NCBI RefSeq assembly: GCF_004208525.1
Contig: NZ_SGIT01000002.1
Location: 1,054,001 to 1,118,000 of the forward strand
Direction: 5' to 3'
From: Sphingobacterium corticibacterium
GTDB lineage: Bacteria; Bacteroidota; Bacteroidia; Sphingobacteriales; Sphingobacteriaceae
DNA length: 64,000 nt
The notes under the pieces are model-generated. The model did not search any database, had not been told where the DNA came from, and worked only from the letters and a program-made list of their open reading frames with translations. Positions 47,211 through 56,078 of this stretch are shown piece by piece. Each line of letters begins with the position of its first letter. Positions within the stretch are counted from its first letter, which is position 1. The position numbers were made by a program, and so were the translations under genes.

Positions 47211-48017
47211 ATGATAGATGCTATAGACCGACTCCATAAACCCAAAATTCTGATTGTAGATGATAATATAGAGGTTTTGGACTTTTTAGAAGATGATCTA
47301 AGCGATCAATTTGAAATCACGAGAGCCTCTGACGGCGTAGAAGCTTTAGAGGTATTAAACCTTAGTTTGATTGACCTCATTGTCTGTGACGTGATGATGC
47401 CGAAAATGGATGGTTTTGAGGTGTGTAAATTTATTAAGTCTACCCCCAACCATGCACATATTCCCATTATTTTACTCACGGCTAAGAATACATTGAACGC
47501 GAAAATCGAAGGTTTAGAGCTTGGTGCCGACGCCTATATTGAAAAGCTTTTTTCACCGGAATACCTTCGTGCACAAATCCATAGCTTGCTGCTTAATAGA
47601 AATAAGGTAAAAGAGTTTTTTATCTCCTCCCCTTTTGTCCATGTAAACACCGCAGCTATTCAAAACAGCGAAGAGTCTCTTTTTCTGGAAAAACTATATG
47701 AAGTTATCCAACAACATATGGCAGACCCCAATCTCGACGTCGAAAAATTGGCTGATTTAATGAACCTGAGCAGACCGACGCTATACCGAAAAATTAAATC
47801 TATATCAGACGTATCACCTAACGAGCTTATCAACATGGCGCGCTTGAAAAAAGCAACCGCACTGTTATTACACCATGATTATAAAATATTTGAAGTCTCG
47901 TTCTTGGTAGGCTTTAGTTCCCACACACATTTTGGACGGAATTTCCAAAAATATTACGGAATGTCACCCCGTGAGTATATTCAGGAGATCAACAACAAGA
48001 AAGCCGATACCCACTAG
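47211..48017 (+). CDS. Response regulator, receiver plus AraC-type DNA-binding domain
   Basis: A 268-residue cytoplasmic regulator. The receiver domain has ILIVDDN (acidic pocket), the phosphoacceptor Asp in LIVCDVMMPKMDG near residue 64, and LLTAKN; the usual Lys-Pro pair after it reads KLF instead of KPF. The last 100 residues are an AraC-type domain (VEKLADLMNLSRPTLYRKIKSIS, VSFLVGFSSHTHFGRNFQKYYG). In Bacteroidota this REC-AraC unit is normally the C-terminal end of a hybrid propeller kinase; here it is a gene of its own, 29 bases before the kinase. It is the likely activator of the GH43 PUL. Confidence 0.9.
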   Translation: MIDAIDRLHKPKILIVDDNIEVLDFLEDDLSDQFEITRASDGVEALEVLNLSLIDLIVCDVMMPKMDGFEVCKFIKSTPNHAHIPIILLTAKNTLNAKIEGLELGADAYIEKLFSPEYLRAQIHSLLLNRNKVKEFFISSPFVHVNTAAIQNSEESLFLEKLYEVIQQHMADPNLDVEKLADLMNLSRPTLYRKIKSISDVSPNELINMARLKKATALLLHHDYKIFEVSFLVGFSSHTHFGRNFQKYYGMSPREYIQEINNKKADTH

Positions 48018-48046
48018 ATTTTATAGTATAGAATAAGCCTGTGTTT

Positions 48047-51000
48047 ATGTTGGATACCCCAAAATATCTTATTCTGCTTTTCATCAGCCTGCTACACTTT
48101 TCACTGGTGTACAGTCAGCAATATTACTTCAATCACTATCAAGTAGACCAAGGGCTATCTAATAATTTCATTTCATGCGCCGTACAAGATGAAGATGGTT
48201 TTTTATGGTTCGGCAGCAAAAATGGTTTAAATCGGTTTGACGGCAACCGGTTCAAGATTTACCAAAGCGATCCTGCCGTGCAGAATGGATTGGAGAGTAA
48301 CTTCATCCGACAGCTTTTAGGGTATAAAGATCACCAGATATGGTTAGGAACCGATCAGGGGATTTATATTTTTGATAAAGAAAAAGAACAATTCCGTATC
48401 TTCCGGGACGATATCCGTGGTGAAGTTTTATCTATCCGGACAGACAACAAGGAACACATTTGGTTTGTTGCCAACCTGACGCTATACCGTTATACGCCAA
48501 TATCCGATGAACTACAGCAATTAACGAAACCAGAGGATTTTTTTGTTTCTGCACTCACGATAGATACAGATGGCAAAGCTTGGTATGCCAATCATTTAGG
48601 CTTATTGACCTGCGTTCACAGCAAGCAATCCATCAATCTAAACGAGGTACTCGACACAAAAGATATTTGGGTTCAACAACTCTATACAGACCAACAAGGT
48701 TATATTTTAGCCGGAACAAGAAGCCACGGATTATTACGCATTTCTCCAGATGATCTATCTGTTGAGTATATTCTCAAGACAAACGCCGAAAACAATAACC
48801 TTTTCGTGCGGGATATTCTTCACATTAATCAAGAATATTGGGTGGCTACTGAATCGGGAATATTTATATACCACACGAAAACAGGTGTTATCCGAAGACT
48901 CTATCACGAGCATGACAACCCTTGGAGCCTTTCGGACAATGCCGTATATACCTTATGTCAAGATCATGAAGGAGGACTATGGGCAGGCACTTATTTTGGG
49001 GGACTAAATTACCATCATCCCCAATTGGATTTATTTGAAAAAATATTTCCCAGAAACCAAAAACCATCCATCTTGGGGTATGCTGTTCGGGAGATGGTCG
49101 AGGATAAATACGGAAATATCTGGATAGGTACTGAGGATAAGGGGATCAGTTGTTGGAATCCCAATCTCGGAACTTTTGCGCATTATAGCACTGCAGATGG
49201 GCTATCTCATGACAATATCCACGGCTTATTATTGGTAGGCGACACCTTATTAATCGGTACTTTTGACAAAGGGCTGGTTTTATTTGATGTCCGCCAAAGA
49301 AAGGTAATAGCGCATTACGATAGTTATAATACAGGCGGAAGTTTAAGTAATAATTTTATCTATTATATCTATAAAACACGAGCAGGTGTCATTTATTTGG
49401 CAACAGCACGAGGTCTCCATATTTTTAATCCTCAAAACCAAACTTTCAGTGTATTTGAGAAAGTTCCGCATTATATTTTTTATACAACTATCTTTGAAGA
49501 TTCACAAGGCAACATCTGGTTTGGCACCTGGCGGGATGGACTCTTTAAATATGATCCTGCGATTGATCAAACGCGTATATATACCCATAATACGCAACAG
49601 TCCCATTCGTTGAATAGCAACCGGGTAAACCATATTCGTGAACTCTCTACAGGCGCAATATGGGTGGCTACTGAAAATGGCATTGCTATTTTAAACGAAA
49701 ACAACGAGGATTTCACGAGAATCACAACTGCGGAAGGTCTTCCCAGCAACCAGATTCTTACGTTTACCGAAGACACTTTCAAAACCCTCTGGATATCCAC
49801 ATCACATGGACTTGTCAGCTATCATATACAAACCGGCAGCATGCAAATATATAACAAAGAAAGGGGCGTCATCGGGCTACAGTTCAATTACAATTCGGTG
49901 TTTGAAGACGCTAAAAAATTTATCTATTTTGGTGCGACGGGAGGTATGATCAGATTCAATCCGAAGCTTATTCAACGTCATTCTACGCCTCCACAAATTC
50001 CTATTTATTTTACCAGTCTACATGTACAACACAAAGAAGTACTAGCATCCAACGCCAATACTATTTTAAATACCGCTATTGCTTATACGCATTCTCTCAA
50101 CCTGGAGCATGACCAATCGACTTTCAGTATCGAGTTTGCCGCTATGACGTTCCTCTCACCACAATCAAAGGTATATCGATATAAGCTTGACGGATATGAT
50201 AAAAATTGGATTACGCTTAAGAACAGTAATACCGCTTATTTCACACAAGTACCGGCAGGCAAATACACACTCCGTGTACAACTGACCGAAATTGACGGAA
50301 CCCCGCTTTCCGTTGAAAAAACGCTTGACATCGTTATCCATCCGTCTATTTGGCAGTCACCTATCGCCCACACACTATATGGGTTGGCGATACTATCCCT
50401 CATTGCATATATCATCTGGTCTTATGACCGACACGTAAAGGAAAAAAACAGAAAGCGCATAGAAGCACTTAAAATTCATCGAGAAAGAGTGTTGTACAAG
50501 GCGAAGATCGATTTCTTCACCAATATTGCACATGACATTAAAACACCCCTCATGTTAATAAAAGCACCATTAGGAAAGATCATGTTCAGAATAGATGAGC
50601 AATCGCCGCTGCTTAAATGGTTGCACATGATAGAACGAAACACCAATAAATTGGTCTTGATGACCAATCAATTGCTGGATTTCAGAAAAATGGAATCGGA
50701 TAGTTTTAAATTATATTTTACATCCGTGAATATCAATCAACTTCTAAAGGAGATCGTTTCTGATAATAATACACTCATCCATTACAAGGGAATTAAATTA
50801 TTTTGGCATTTAAATGCGCCGGAAACATTAATACTCGACAAAGAAACGGTTTCCAAAATCGTATCCAACTTATTAAGCAATGCCATCAAGTATACACAAG
50901 ACTATATCCATATATCAACAGATATCGTTGCCCACAGACAGTTGAATATCACCTTCCGGAATAATGGAAATCTGGTTCCAAAAGCGGAAATAGAAGACAT

Positions 51001-51172
51001 CTTCAAACCCTTTCACCGAGCGACGACACATATTGGTAAAGCCGAAGGTACAGGCTTGGGCTTGTCACTCGCCAGATCACTTGCTGAGCTACATGGCGGT
51101 ACACTGACTATGGTAACAGAAGAGCAGGAGAATATATTTATACTCACATTACCATTGCAAGAAGGCTTTTAA
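48047..51172 (+). CDS. Sensor histidine kinase with two-component propeller and Y_Y_Y domain (no receiver)
   Basis: A 1041-residue membrane sensor. After a signal peptide (ending LVYSQ) comes a double beta-propeller of repeats such as EDGFLWFGSKNGLNRFDG and YGNIWIGTEDKGISCW to about 650, then a Y_Y_Y domain, a membrane helix near 770-790, the H-box FFTNIAHDIKTPLMLIKAP near 826, the N-box NLLSNAIKYT near 941 and the glycine box GTGLGLSLARSLAELHGG near 1001. It ends right after the ATPase domain, so the receiver and AraC parts of a normal hybrid sensor are absent and supplied by the gene upstream. The ATG at 48047 is preferred to a GTG at 48041. Its ligand is probably an oligosaccharide of the GH43 PUL. 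Confidence 0.92.
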   Translation: MLDTPKYLILLFISLLHFSLVYSQQYYFNHYQVDQGLSNNFISCAVQDEDGFLWFGSKNGLNRFDGNRFKIYQSDPAVQNGLESNFIRQLLGYKDHQIWLGTDQGIYIFDKEKEQFRIFRDDIRGEVLSIRTDNKEHIWFVANLTLYRYTPISDELQQLTKPEDFFVSALTIDTDGKAWYANHLGLLTCVHSKQSINLNEVLDTKDIWVQQLYTDQQGYILAGTRSHGLLRISPDDLSVEYILKTNAENNNLFVRDILHINQEYWVATESGIFIYHTKTGVIRRLYHEHDNPWSLSDNAVYTLCQDHEGGLWAGTYFGGLNYHHPQLDLFEKIFPRNQKPSILGYAVREMVEDKYGNIWIGTEDKGISCWNPNLGTFAHYSTADGLSHDNIHGLLLVGDTLLIGTFDKGLVLFDVRQRKVIAHYDSYNTGGSLSNNFIYYIYKTRAGVIYLATARGLHIFNPQNQTFSVFEKVPHYIFYTTIFEDSQGNIWFGTWRDGLFKYDPAIDQTRIYTHNTQQSHSLNSNRVNHIRELSTGAIWVATENGIAILNENNEDFTRITTAEGLPSNQILTFTEDTFKTLWISTSHGLVSYHIQTGSMQIYNKERGVIGLQFNYNSVFEDAKKFIYFGATGGMIRFNPKLIQRHSTPPQIPIYFTSLHVQHKEVLASNANTILNTAIAYTHSLNLEHDQSTFSIEFAAMTFLSPQSKVYRYKLDGYDKNWITLKNSNTAYFTQVPAGKYTLRVQLTEIDGTPLSVEKTLDIVIHPSIWQSPIAHTLYGLAILSLIAYIIWSYDRHVKEKNRKRIEALKIHRERVLYKAKIDFFTNIAHDIKTPLMLIKAPLGKIMFRIDEQSPLLKWLHMIERNTNKLVLMTNQLLDFRKMESDSFKLYFTSVNINQLLKEIVSDNNTLIHYKGIKLFWHLNAPETLILDKETVSKIVSNLLSNAIKYTQDYIHISTDIVAHRQLNITFRNNGNLVPKAEIEDIFKPFHRATTHIGKAEGTGLGLSLARSLAELHGGTLTMVTEEQENIFILTLPLQEGF

Positions 51173-52881
51173 GCATTTTTCAGTGATTTCACTGCATGAT
51201 CAACCGCCCTAGCGGTAAGCGCCATATACGTCAATGTCGGGTTTTGTGTAGCGGTCGACGTCATACACGCGCCATCCGTGACATACACATTTTTACAAAG
51301 ATGCAGTTGATTCCATTTATTCAACAGCGACGTTTTGGGGTCATGCCCCATTCGAACCCCGCCCATCTCGTGGATATCATTTCCAGGCCTACGTCCATCA
51401 TCCCGTGTCCGGATATTCGTAAATCCTGCCGTTTCAAACATGGCCGTCATCTGCTCATAATAATCTTTCCGACGCTGCCAGTCATCCTCCGCATAGTCAA
51501 CGTCAATATGCAGGAGAGGCACGCCCCATTTATCTGTTTTATCGGTATCGAGCCAAACCCGGTTTTCTTCTTTTGGGATGGTCTCGCCCATCATGTGGGA
51601 ATGAACACGCCAGTTGCTCCATTTGGAGTCATGTAGCAGCTCATTCTTAAGTTCATTGCCCACACCACTGGTATCCCGTATCGGTGAACGGCCAGCGCCA
51701 AACGTTGCTGCCCATCCACGCAAGAAGTCTGTTTCCTGACGATCTACATTGCGGAAGTTTGGAATATATCCGCCTCCGGCAGGATTCCGTCCATCCGTGC
51801 GGTATTCCAGCAAGCCATCATATTCCGCGCTGATACGTGCGGTATAATTGTGAAAAGCGATATACTTACCCATTAGTCCGTTATCGTTACCTAAGCCTTC
51901 CGGAAAACGATCAGATTTAGAGTTGAGCAGGATCAAGTTTGTGTTCAATGCTGAAGCATTGACAAAAATCACGTTGGCAAAAAAATCTATTTCTTCCAGT
52001 GATTCGGCATCAATGACTTTTACACCGGTAGCCTTCCCAGATTCCTGATCATACAATATCGAATGCACTACAGCATGCGGCCGCAACGTCAGATTTCCCG
52101 TTTTTTGTGCCCACGGTATAGTTGAAGCATTACTGCTGAAGTAACCACCAAAAGGACAGCCGCGTTGGCACAATACCCGATGCTGACATTTTACACGCCC
52201 CTGCTGTATATGAATAGGCTGTGGTTCCGAAAGATGGGCGCAACGCGCGCTAATCACATGCCTACCTTTAAAATTTTTATTAACCGATTGTCGAAAATAA
52301 TCTTCTACAGCGTTCAATGGATAACCCGGCAAAAAATCGCCATCTGGCAGCGTATATAACCCATCTTTGTTGCCGGCAATACCCACAAAACGCTCCACAT
52401 AGCTATACCAGGGATCGATATCTTGGTATCGGATAGGCCAATCAACAGCAAAACCATCACGAGCCGGCCCTTCGAAATCATAGGCACTCCAGCGCTGTGT
52501 TTGTCTTGCCCACAGCAGTGATTTTCCACCTACCTGATATCCTCTTATCCAATCGAAATCTTTTTCCTGAATATAGGGATGCTCTTCGTCCTTCACAAAG
52601 AAATGTCTCGTATCCTCTCTATACGCATAACATCTGTTCGCAATAGGATTTGCTTCTTTATCCGCATAAGTTATTTCGTTGCGGTGCTCAAGTTCATATG
52701 GATATAAGTTCGTTGTTGGATAGTCTTTGACATGGACGACGTCTCGTCCACGCTCCAGAACTAGGGTCTTCAGACCTTTTTCTGTAAATTCTTTTGCTGC
52801 CCATCCGCCGCTTGCGCCTGAACCGATGACAATCGCATCAAACGTGCGTGTCTTCACACTATCTATATTTAAGTTTGCCAT
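51169..52881 (-). CDS. GMC family FAD oxidoreductase with iron-sulfur cysteine motif, second copy
   Basis: A 570-residue paralogue of the enzyme at 7177-8877, similar over its whole length. It has VIGSGASGGWAAKE at residues 17-30, LERGRD, and a C-terminal HEMGG and ATQNPTLTYMALTARAVD. Cys232, Cys238 and Cys242 keep the C-x5-C-x3-C spacing. No signal peptide; the partner encoded 52 bases upstream carries the export signal. It closes the FecI/FecR-controlled gene set and its TAA interlocks with the stop of the convergent kinase gene in TTAA at 51169-51172. A periplasmic sugar oxidation is likely, substrate unknown. Confidence 0.88.
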   Translation of the reverse strand: MANLNIDSVKTRTFDAIVIGSGASGGWAAKEFTEKGLKTLVLERGRDVVHVKDYPTTNLYPYELEHRNEITYADKEANPIANRCYAYREDTRHFFVKDEEHPYIQEKDFDWIRGYQVGGKSLLWARQTQRWSAYDFEGPARDGFAVDWPIRYQDIDPWYSYVERFVGIAGNKDGLYTLPDGDFLPGYPLNAVEDYFRQSVNKNFKGRHVISARCAHLSEPQPIHIQQGRVKCQHRVLCQRGCPFGGYFSSNASTIPWAQKTGNLTLRPHAVVHSILYDQESGKATGVKVIDAESLEEIDFFANVIFVNASALNTNLILLNSKSDRFPEGLGNDNGLMGKYIAFHNYTARISAEYDGLLEYRTDGRNPAGGGYIPNFRNVDRQETDFLRGWAATFGAGRSPIRDTSGVGNELKNELLHDSKWSNWRVHSHMMGETIPKEENRVWLDTDKTDKWGVPLLHIDVDYAEDDWQRRKDYYEQMTAMFETAGFTNIRTRDDGRRPGNDIHEMGGVRMGHDPKTSLLNKWNQLHLCKNVYVTDGACMTSTATQNPTLTYMALTARAVDHAVKSLKNA

Positions 52882-52933
52882 TCTTTAACGTATTCTCTCT
52901 CTAAATTTTCTTTTTATTCACAGCTATTGGCGA

Positions 52934-53467
52934 TTAGCCCATTTTAAAATAGCCATTATATCGTCCAGGGACAAGCTCATATTTTTTCAGGTCTGTCATC
53001 ACATATTTCGAATTCGTATAGCCTTGTATTGTTCGACGCTTGGTTATGGCATAAAACCGCTTGACTTGTTCATTAGCCATCTCCTCTATAGACTCCAGAA
53101 AAACAATACGCTGATCAGTTGTTAGTTGCCTAAAATCTTGCCCCATTTTCTCGCGTGAACAAGCAGCAAAAGAAGCCAATCCTGCCGCGAAATCCGCTTG
53201 ATCTTCTGGTTTATGACAATCATCGACCATCTTAAACACAAAAAGGTGCAGTAGCAATTCTTTTCCTCCAGGTGTGTCGGATGCGGGAATAATTGTCTCC
53301 ACAAGCTCAGCCATCAGGTTTTCCTGTTCTTCATCGATTACCAAATGTGTCAATGCTATTGTCTCTTTACCCGATTGTCGATAACAAGCAGGAAGCAAAA
53401 GTGTTCCACCCGCTATATACAATAAGCGTCGAAGGGCGGTTCTTCTATTGATAACCTCTACTTTCAT
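52934..53467 (-). CDS. Gluconate 2-dehydrogenase subunit 3 family protein, second copy
   Basis: A 177-residue partner of the GMC enzyme that follows it. The N-terminus has INRRTALRRLLYIAGG, a twin-arginine-like pair before a hydrophobic run, and LLLPACYRQ, a possible lipobox. RRTIQGYTNSKYVM and ELVPGRYNGYFKMG at the end match the copy at 8902-9417. Both features suggest Tat export of the pair and anchoring to the membrane. Confidence 0.84.
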   Translation of the reverse strand: MKVEVINRRTALRRLLYIAGGTLLLPACYRQSGKETIALTHLVIDEEQENLMAELVETIIPASDTPGGKELLLHLFVFKMVDDCHKPEDQADFAAGLASFAACSREKMGQDFRQLTTDQRIVFLESIEEMANEQVKRFYAITKRRTIQGYTNSKYVMTDLKKYELVPGRYNGYFKMG

Positions 53468-53524
53468 AGTATCTTTTTTACAAAATTCTAATTTCGGATT
53501 TCTTTCTATAGGTAAATATAGTCA

Positions 53525-55171
53525 TTATGGTTTTGCTAAAACCTGTTTACTATCCAATAGTAATTTTTGAAGCGCATCATAAGAAACCTCTTGCACGCCA
53601 ATTCCCTCGTCAATAGCGACAGATGCCGCTAAAGCTGCACTTTGCCCCAATATCATAAACACCGGTTCCATACGAATACTTCCAAAAGCAATATGGGAGC
53701 TAGAAACACATACCGGAACAAGAAGATTCGTACACTCTTGTTTTTTAGGCACGAGGGAGCCATAGGCTATTTTATAAGGACCCTTTTTGGGTTTTACACC
53801 GATATCCCCCTCATTCTGGACATAACCATCGGCTTTGACATACCGCTGTACGTTATGTGAATCCAACGCATAGGATCCCATGCCAACAGGATCTAAAATC
53901 TCGCCTTCGCTGAACGTGTCGTGCTCTGTCATAACATGCTGTCCAACCATCCGACGGGCTTCTCTAATATAAAGCTGATGTGGCCAATGACCATTATCCA
54001 CAAATTCATCTTTGGCCAAACCCCATTGTTTCATTTCATTCCGCACATCAGATGGCACTTTTTCATCGTTAGCCATAAAATACAGTAGTCCTTTTTGGTA
54101 TGCTTCATGTTCTTTTACGATCTCTCGACGGCGTTCATAACTCGCTTCCGGATAATCGTAATTCATCCCGATAAAATCGGTACTGAAGGGCCCATGGTTA
54201 TTCGTATCTGTTTTTCGGTTAGGTACCGGATCAAACTTACGAAAAGTTTCCCGCCAGCCCGACGCGAAAACCCGAGCCAACAGCTCGTAGTTTTCCGGGT
54301 TATAATGATCGGGTTTCGGAAAAGGCACACGATTATCCGGATGGTTACTGAGACACATCCGGAAGCAATACGCCTGTAAACGGTCGTCGCCCTCTCCATA
54401 CACACCTGGATCCTCCGCTGACACCCCATATAGGAGTCCGCTCGTGCTATCACCCGGTATTACATACGGACTAATGTCGCTCTTAAACCAGTGGTCGTGG
54501 TGTAATACGCCAGTTTGTATGCCATTCCATTTCTCCCCATATACACTATTTGCCTCGCGCCCTACGTGGTAACTCACATCTGCAGCAGCCATTAAATCCC
54601 CCTCGTAAGTAGCGTCGATAAACATCTTTCCTTTAAATGTTTTTCCACTGAGCGTCGTCATAGAGACGATACGGCCGTCCTCCTTCACGACGCCGTTCTC
54701 TCTGTCCAACCACTCATCACGCCAGACCTCCAGTCCGTATTCCTTTACGTAATCCTCGAATACCTGCTCGGCTACGTGCGGTTCGAATATCCACATGGTG
54801 CGCGCATCGCCATCTATAGCAGGCGTACCCTGGCCGGTATTACCGTATTCGGATTGCTGCTGCCAGCGCCACGCCGTACTATCTTGATAGTGCAGATATA
54901 CTCTATGGTAAAAATCCCGTGCTAACCCACCGATCACCGATTTATCACCGGTATCGGTAAACCCCAGACCACCCGAAGACAGTCCGCCCAAGTGTCTGTC
55001 CGGTGATACAACAATGACGGTTTTTCCGGATTTCTTCGCCTGTACGGCGGAAATAATGCCCGCCGATGTACCGCCATAGACAATCAGGTCTGCTTGATAT
55101 TCATTTGAATGCGATTGGTTACAGGCGACAAGCAGTCCCATGATAACCATAGCCAATAGTGTTTTACGCAT
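53525..55171 (-). CDS. FAD-dependent oxidoreductase lipoprotein (FAD_oxidored family)
   Basis: A 548-residue lipoprotein (MGLLVACNQS) with a full FAD-binding start YGGTSAGIISAVQAKKSGKTVIVVSP, then HLGGLSSGGLGFTDTG, and GKMFIDATYEGDLMAAADVSYHVGREA. The C-terminus has LVPVCVSSSHIAFGSIRMEPVFMILGQSAALAA, as in the FAD_oxidored family found in many PULs. The reaction is unknown for most members; oxidation of a sugar or a role in glycan processing is inferred from context. It starts 5 bases after the SGNH hydrolase stop, and precedes the second small subunit by 57 bases. Confidence 0.88.
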   Translation of the reverse strand: MRKTLLAMVIMGLLVACNQSHSNEYQADLIVYGGTSAGIISAVQAKKSGKTVIVVSPDRHLGGLSSGGLGFTDTGDKSVIGGLARDFYHRVYLHYQDSTAWRWQQQSEYGNTGQGTPAIDGDARTMWIFEPHVAEQVFEDYVKEYGLEVWRDEWLDRENGVVKEDGRIVSMTTLSGKTFKGKMFIDATYEGDLMAAADVSYHVGREANSVYGEKWNGIQTGVLHHDHWFKSDISPYVIPGDSTSGLLYGVSAEDPGVYGEGDDRLQAYCFRMCLSNHPDNRVPFPKPDHYNPENYELLARVFASGWRETFRKFDPVPNRKTDTNNHGPFSTDFIGMNYDYPEASYERRREIVKEHEAYQKGLLYFMANDEKVPSDVRNEMKQWGLAKDEFVDNGHWPHQLYIREARRMVGQHVMTEHDTFSEGEILDPVGMGSYALDSHNVQRYVKADGYVQNEGDIGVKPKKGPYKIAYGSLVPKKQECTNLLVPVCVSSSHIAFGSIRMEPVFMILGQSAALAASVAIDEGIGVQEVSYDALQKLLLDSKQVLAKP

Positions 55172-55176
55172 GTGTT

Positions 55177-55863
55177 CTAACTTTCTTTTTTATTCAGATT
55201 TAAAATTTCAATAATTTTTGGTGCAATAACCTCTTCTCCGCCTTTTCTATTGGGGTGTAATCCGTCCGGCACATACTGCCTAAAAGTATCTTCTCCTTGA
55301 TCTAGAAGATGTTTCCAATTGGGATAATGATCGATGAGCATGACCTTTTTTTCCTGTGCCACTTTTCTGTACATGGCATAATATTCATCGAGATGGGGTC
55401 TAAAAGCAGCAGATTTTCCTATAGGCATATTCATAACCTGTAAAAAGATATCGCAGGAATCATTATAAAGCCGCAGGCGATCAATCATATATTCCAGATT
55501 CAATCTAGCAAGCGCAACTGATGTGCCGTATTCTTGAAAAGCATCATTCATGCCGAACTCTATAAACACAGCATCCGGCTTTTTGGCAATGACACTATCT
55601 TCGAAGTTTTTCACACCCCAGACGGACCACATTCCGCCCTTCCCGGCAAGGGAGTATTGAATTAAGCCATCTCCGAATTGCTCTTGTATAGCCGCTGAAA
55701 CGATCCGCATCCATGCATTTCCGGCGCCTCCACTGGATAAACTTGTTCCGTACACGACAAGATGTTGTGGTTGGCCTTTCTGCAAGCGTTTTAGGAAATT
55801 TGGCTGGCAAAACGACGACGAGCAAAGCACCAAGGTCGCCAAAAGTAATAATGTTCTTTTCAT
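55177..55863 (-). CDS. SGNH/GDSL family hydrolase, exported
   Basis: A 228-residue esterase-like enzyme with a signal peptide (ending CSSSFCQ). The four SGNH blocks are seen: YGTSLSSGGAG with the nucleophile Ser, GKGGMW, FGMNDAF with the Asn, and DGLHPN with the catalytic Asp and His. It probably removes acetyl or similar esters from the glycan. The ATG at 55863 is preferred to a TTG three codons earlier. It begins the second half of the FecI/FecR gene set, 216 bases after susD. Confidence 0.87.
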   Translation of the reverse strand: MKRTLLLLATLVLCSSSFCQPNFLKRLQKGQPQHLVVYGTSLSSGGAGNAWMRIVSAAIQEQFGDGLIQYSLAGKGGMWSVWGVKNFEDSVIAKKPDAVFIEFGMNDAFQEYGTSVALARLNLEYMIDRLRLYNDSCDIFLQVMNMPIGKSAAFRPHLDEYYAMYRKVAQEKKVMLIDHYPNWKHLLDQGEDTFRQYVPDGLHPNRKGGEEVIAPKIIEILNLNKKES

Positions 55864-56032
55864 TTTTAGCAATAGGTATTACAATGATAATTAGCAATAT
55901 TAAAGAAAGATGCCGGGAATAATCCGTTAATTCATCTTATTTTTTTGCATTATTGTATCAATTAACAACAACTTCCATTTTCTATATTATTCTACGTATG
56001 ACTATTTCCATGATGAGTCTTCAACATTCAAG

Positions 56033-56060
56033 CAGGCGTACGCCAGATGTTGTACGCCTG
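56033..56060 (-). terminator. Hairpin after susD of the FecI/FecR PUL
   Basis: A perfect 9-base inverted repeat (CAGGCGTAC at 56033-56041, GTACGCCTG at 56052-56060) with a 10-base loop lies 19 bases after the susD stop. No T-run follows on the minus strand, so it may only reduce transcription into the SGNH gene or protect the susCD message. Confidence 0.45.
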
Positions 56061-56078
56061 TAGAATCAATACAATAGA

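Noticed and set aside
47211..51172. Possible frameshift splitting one hybrid sensor gene
   Set aside because: The regulator gene comes before the kinase gene, whereas a broken fusion would have the kinase first; both ends look complete.
51196..51636. 146-codon plus-strand open frame inside the second GMC gene
   Set aside because: Antisense to the conserved GMC C-terminus and no protein-like features.
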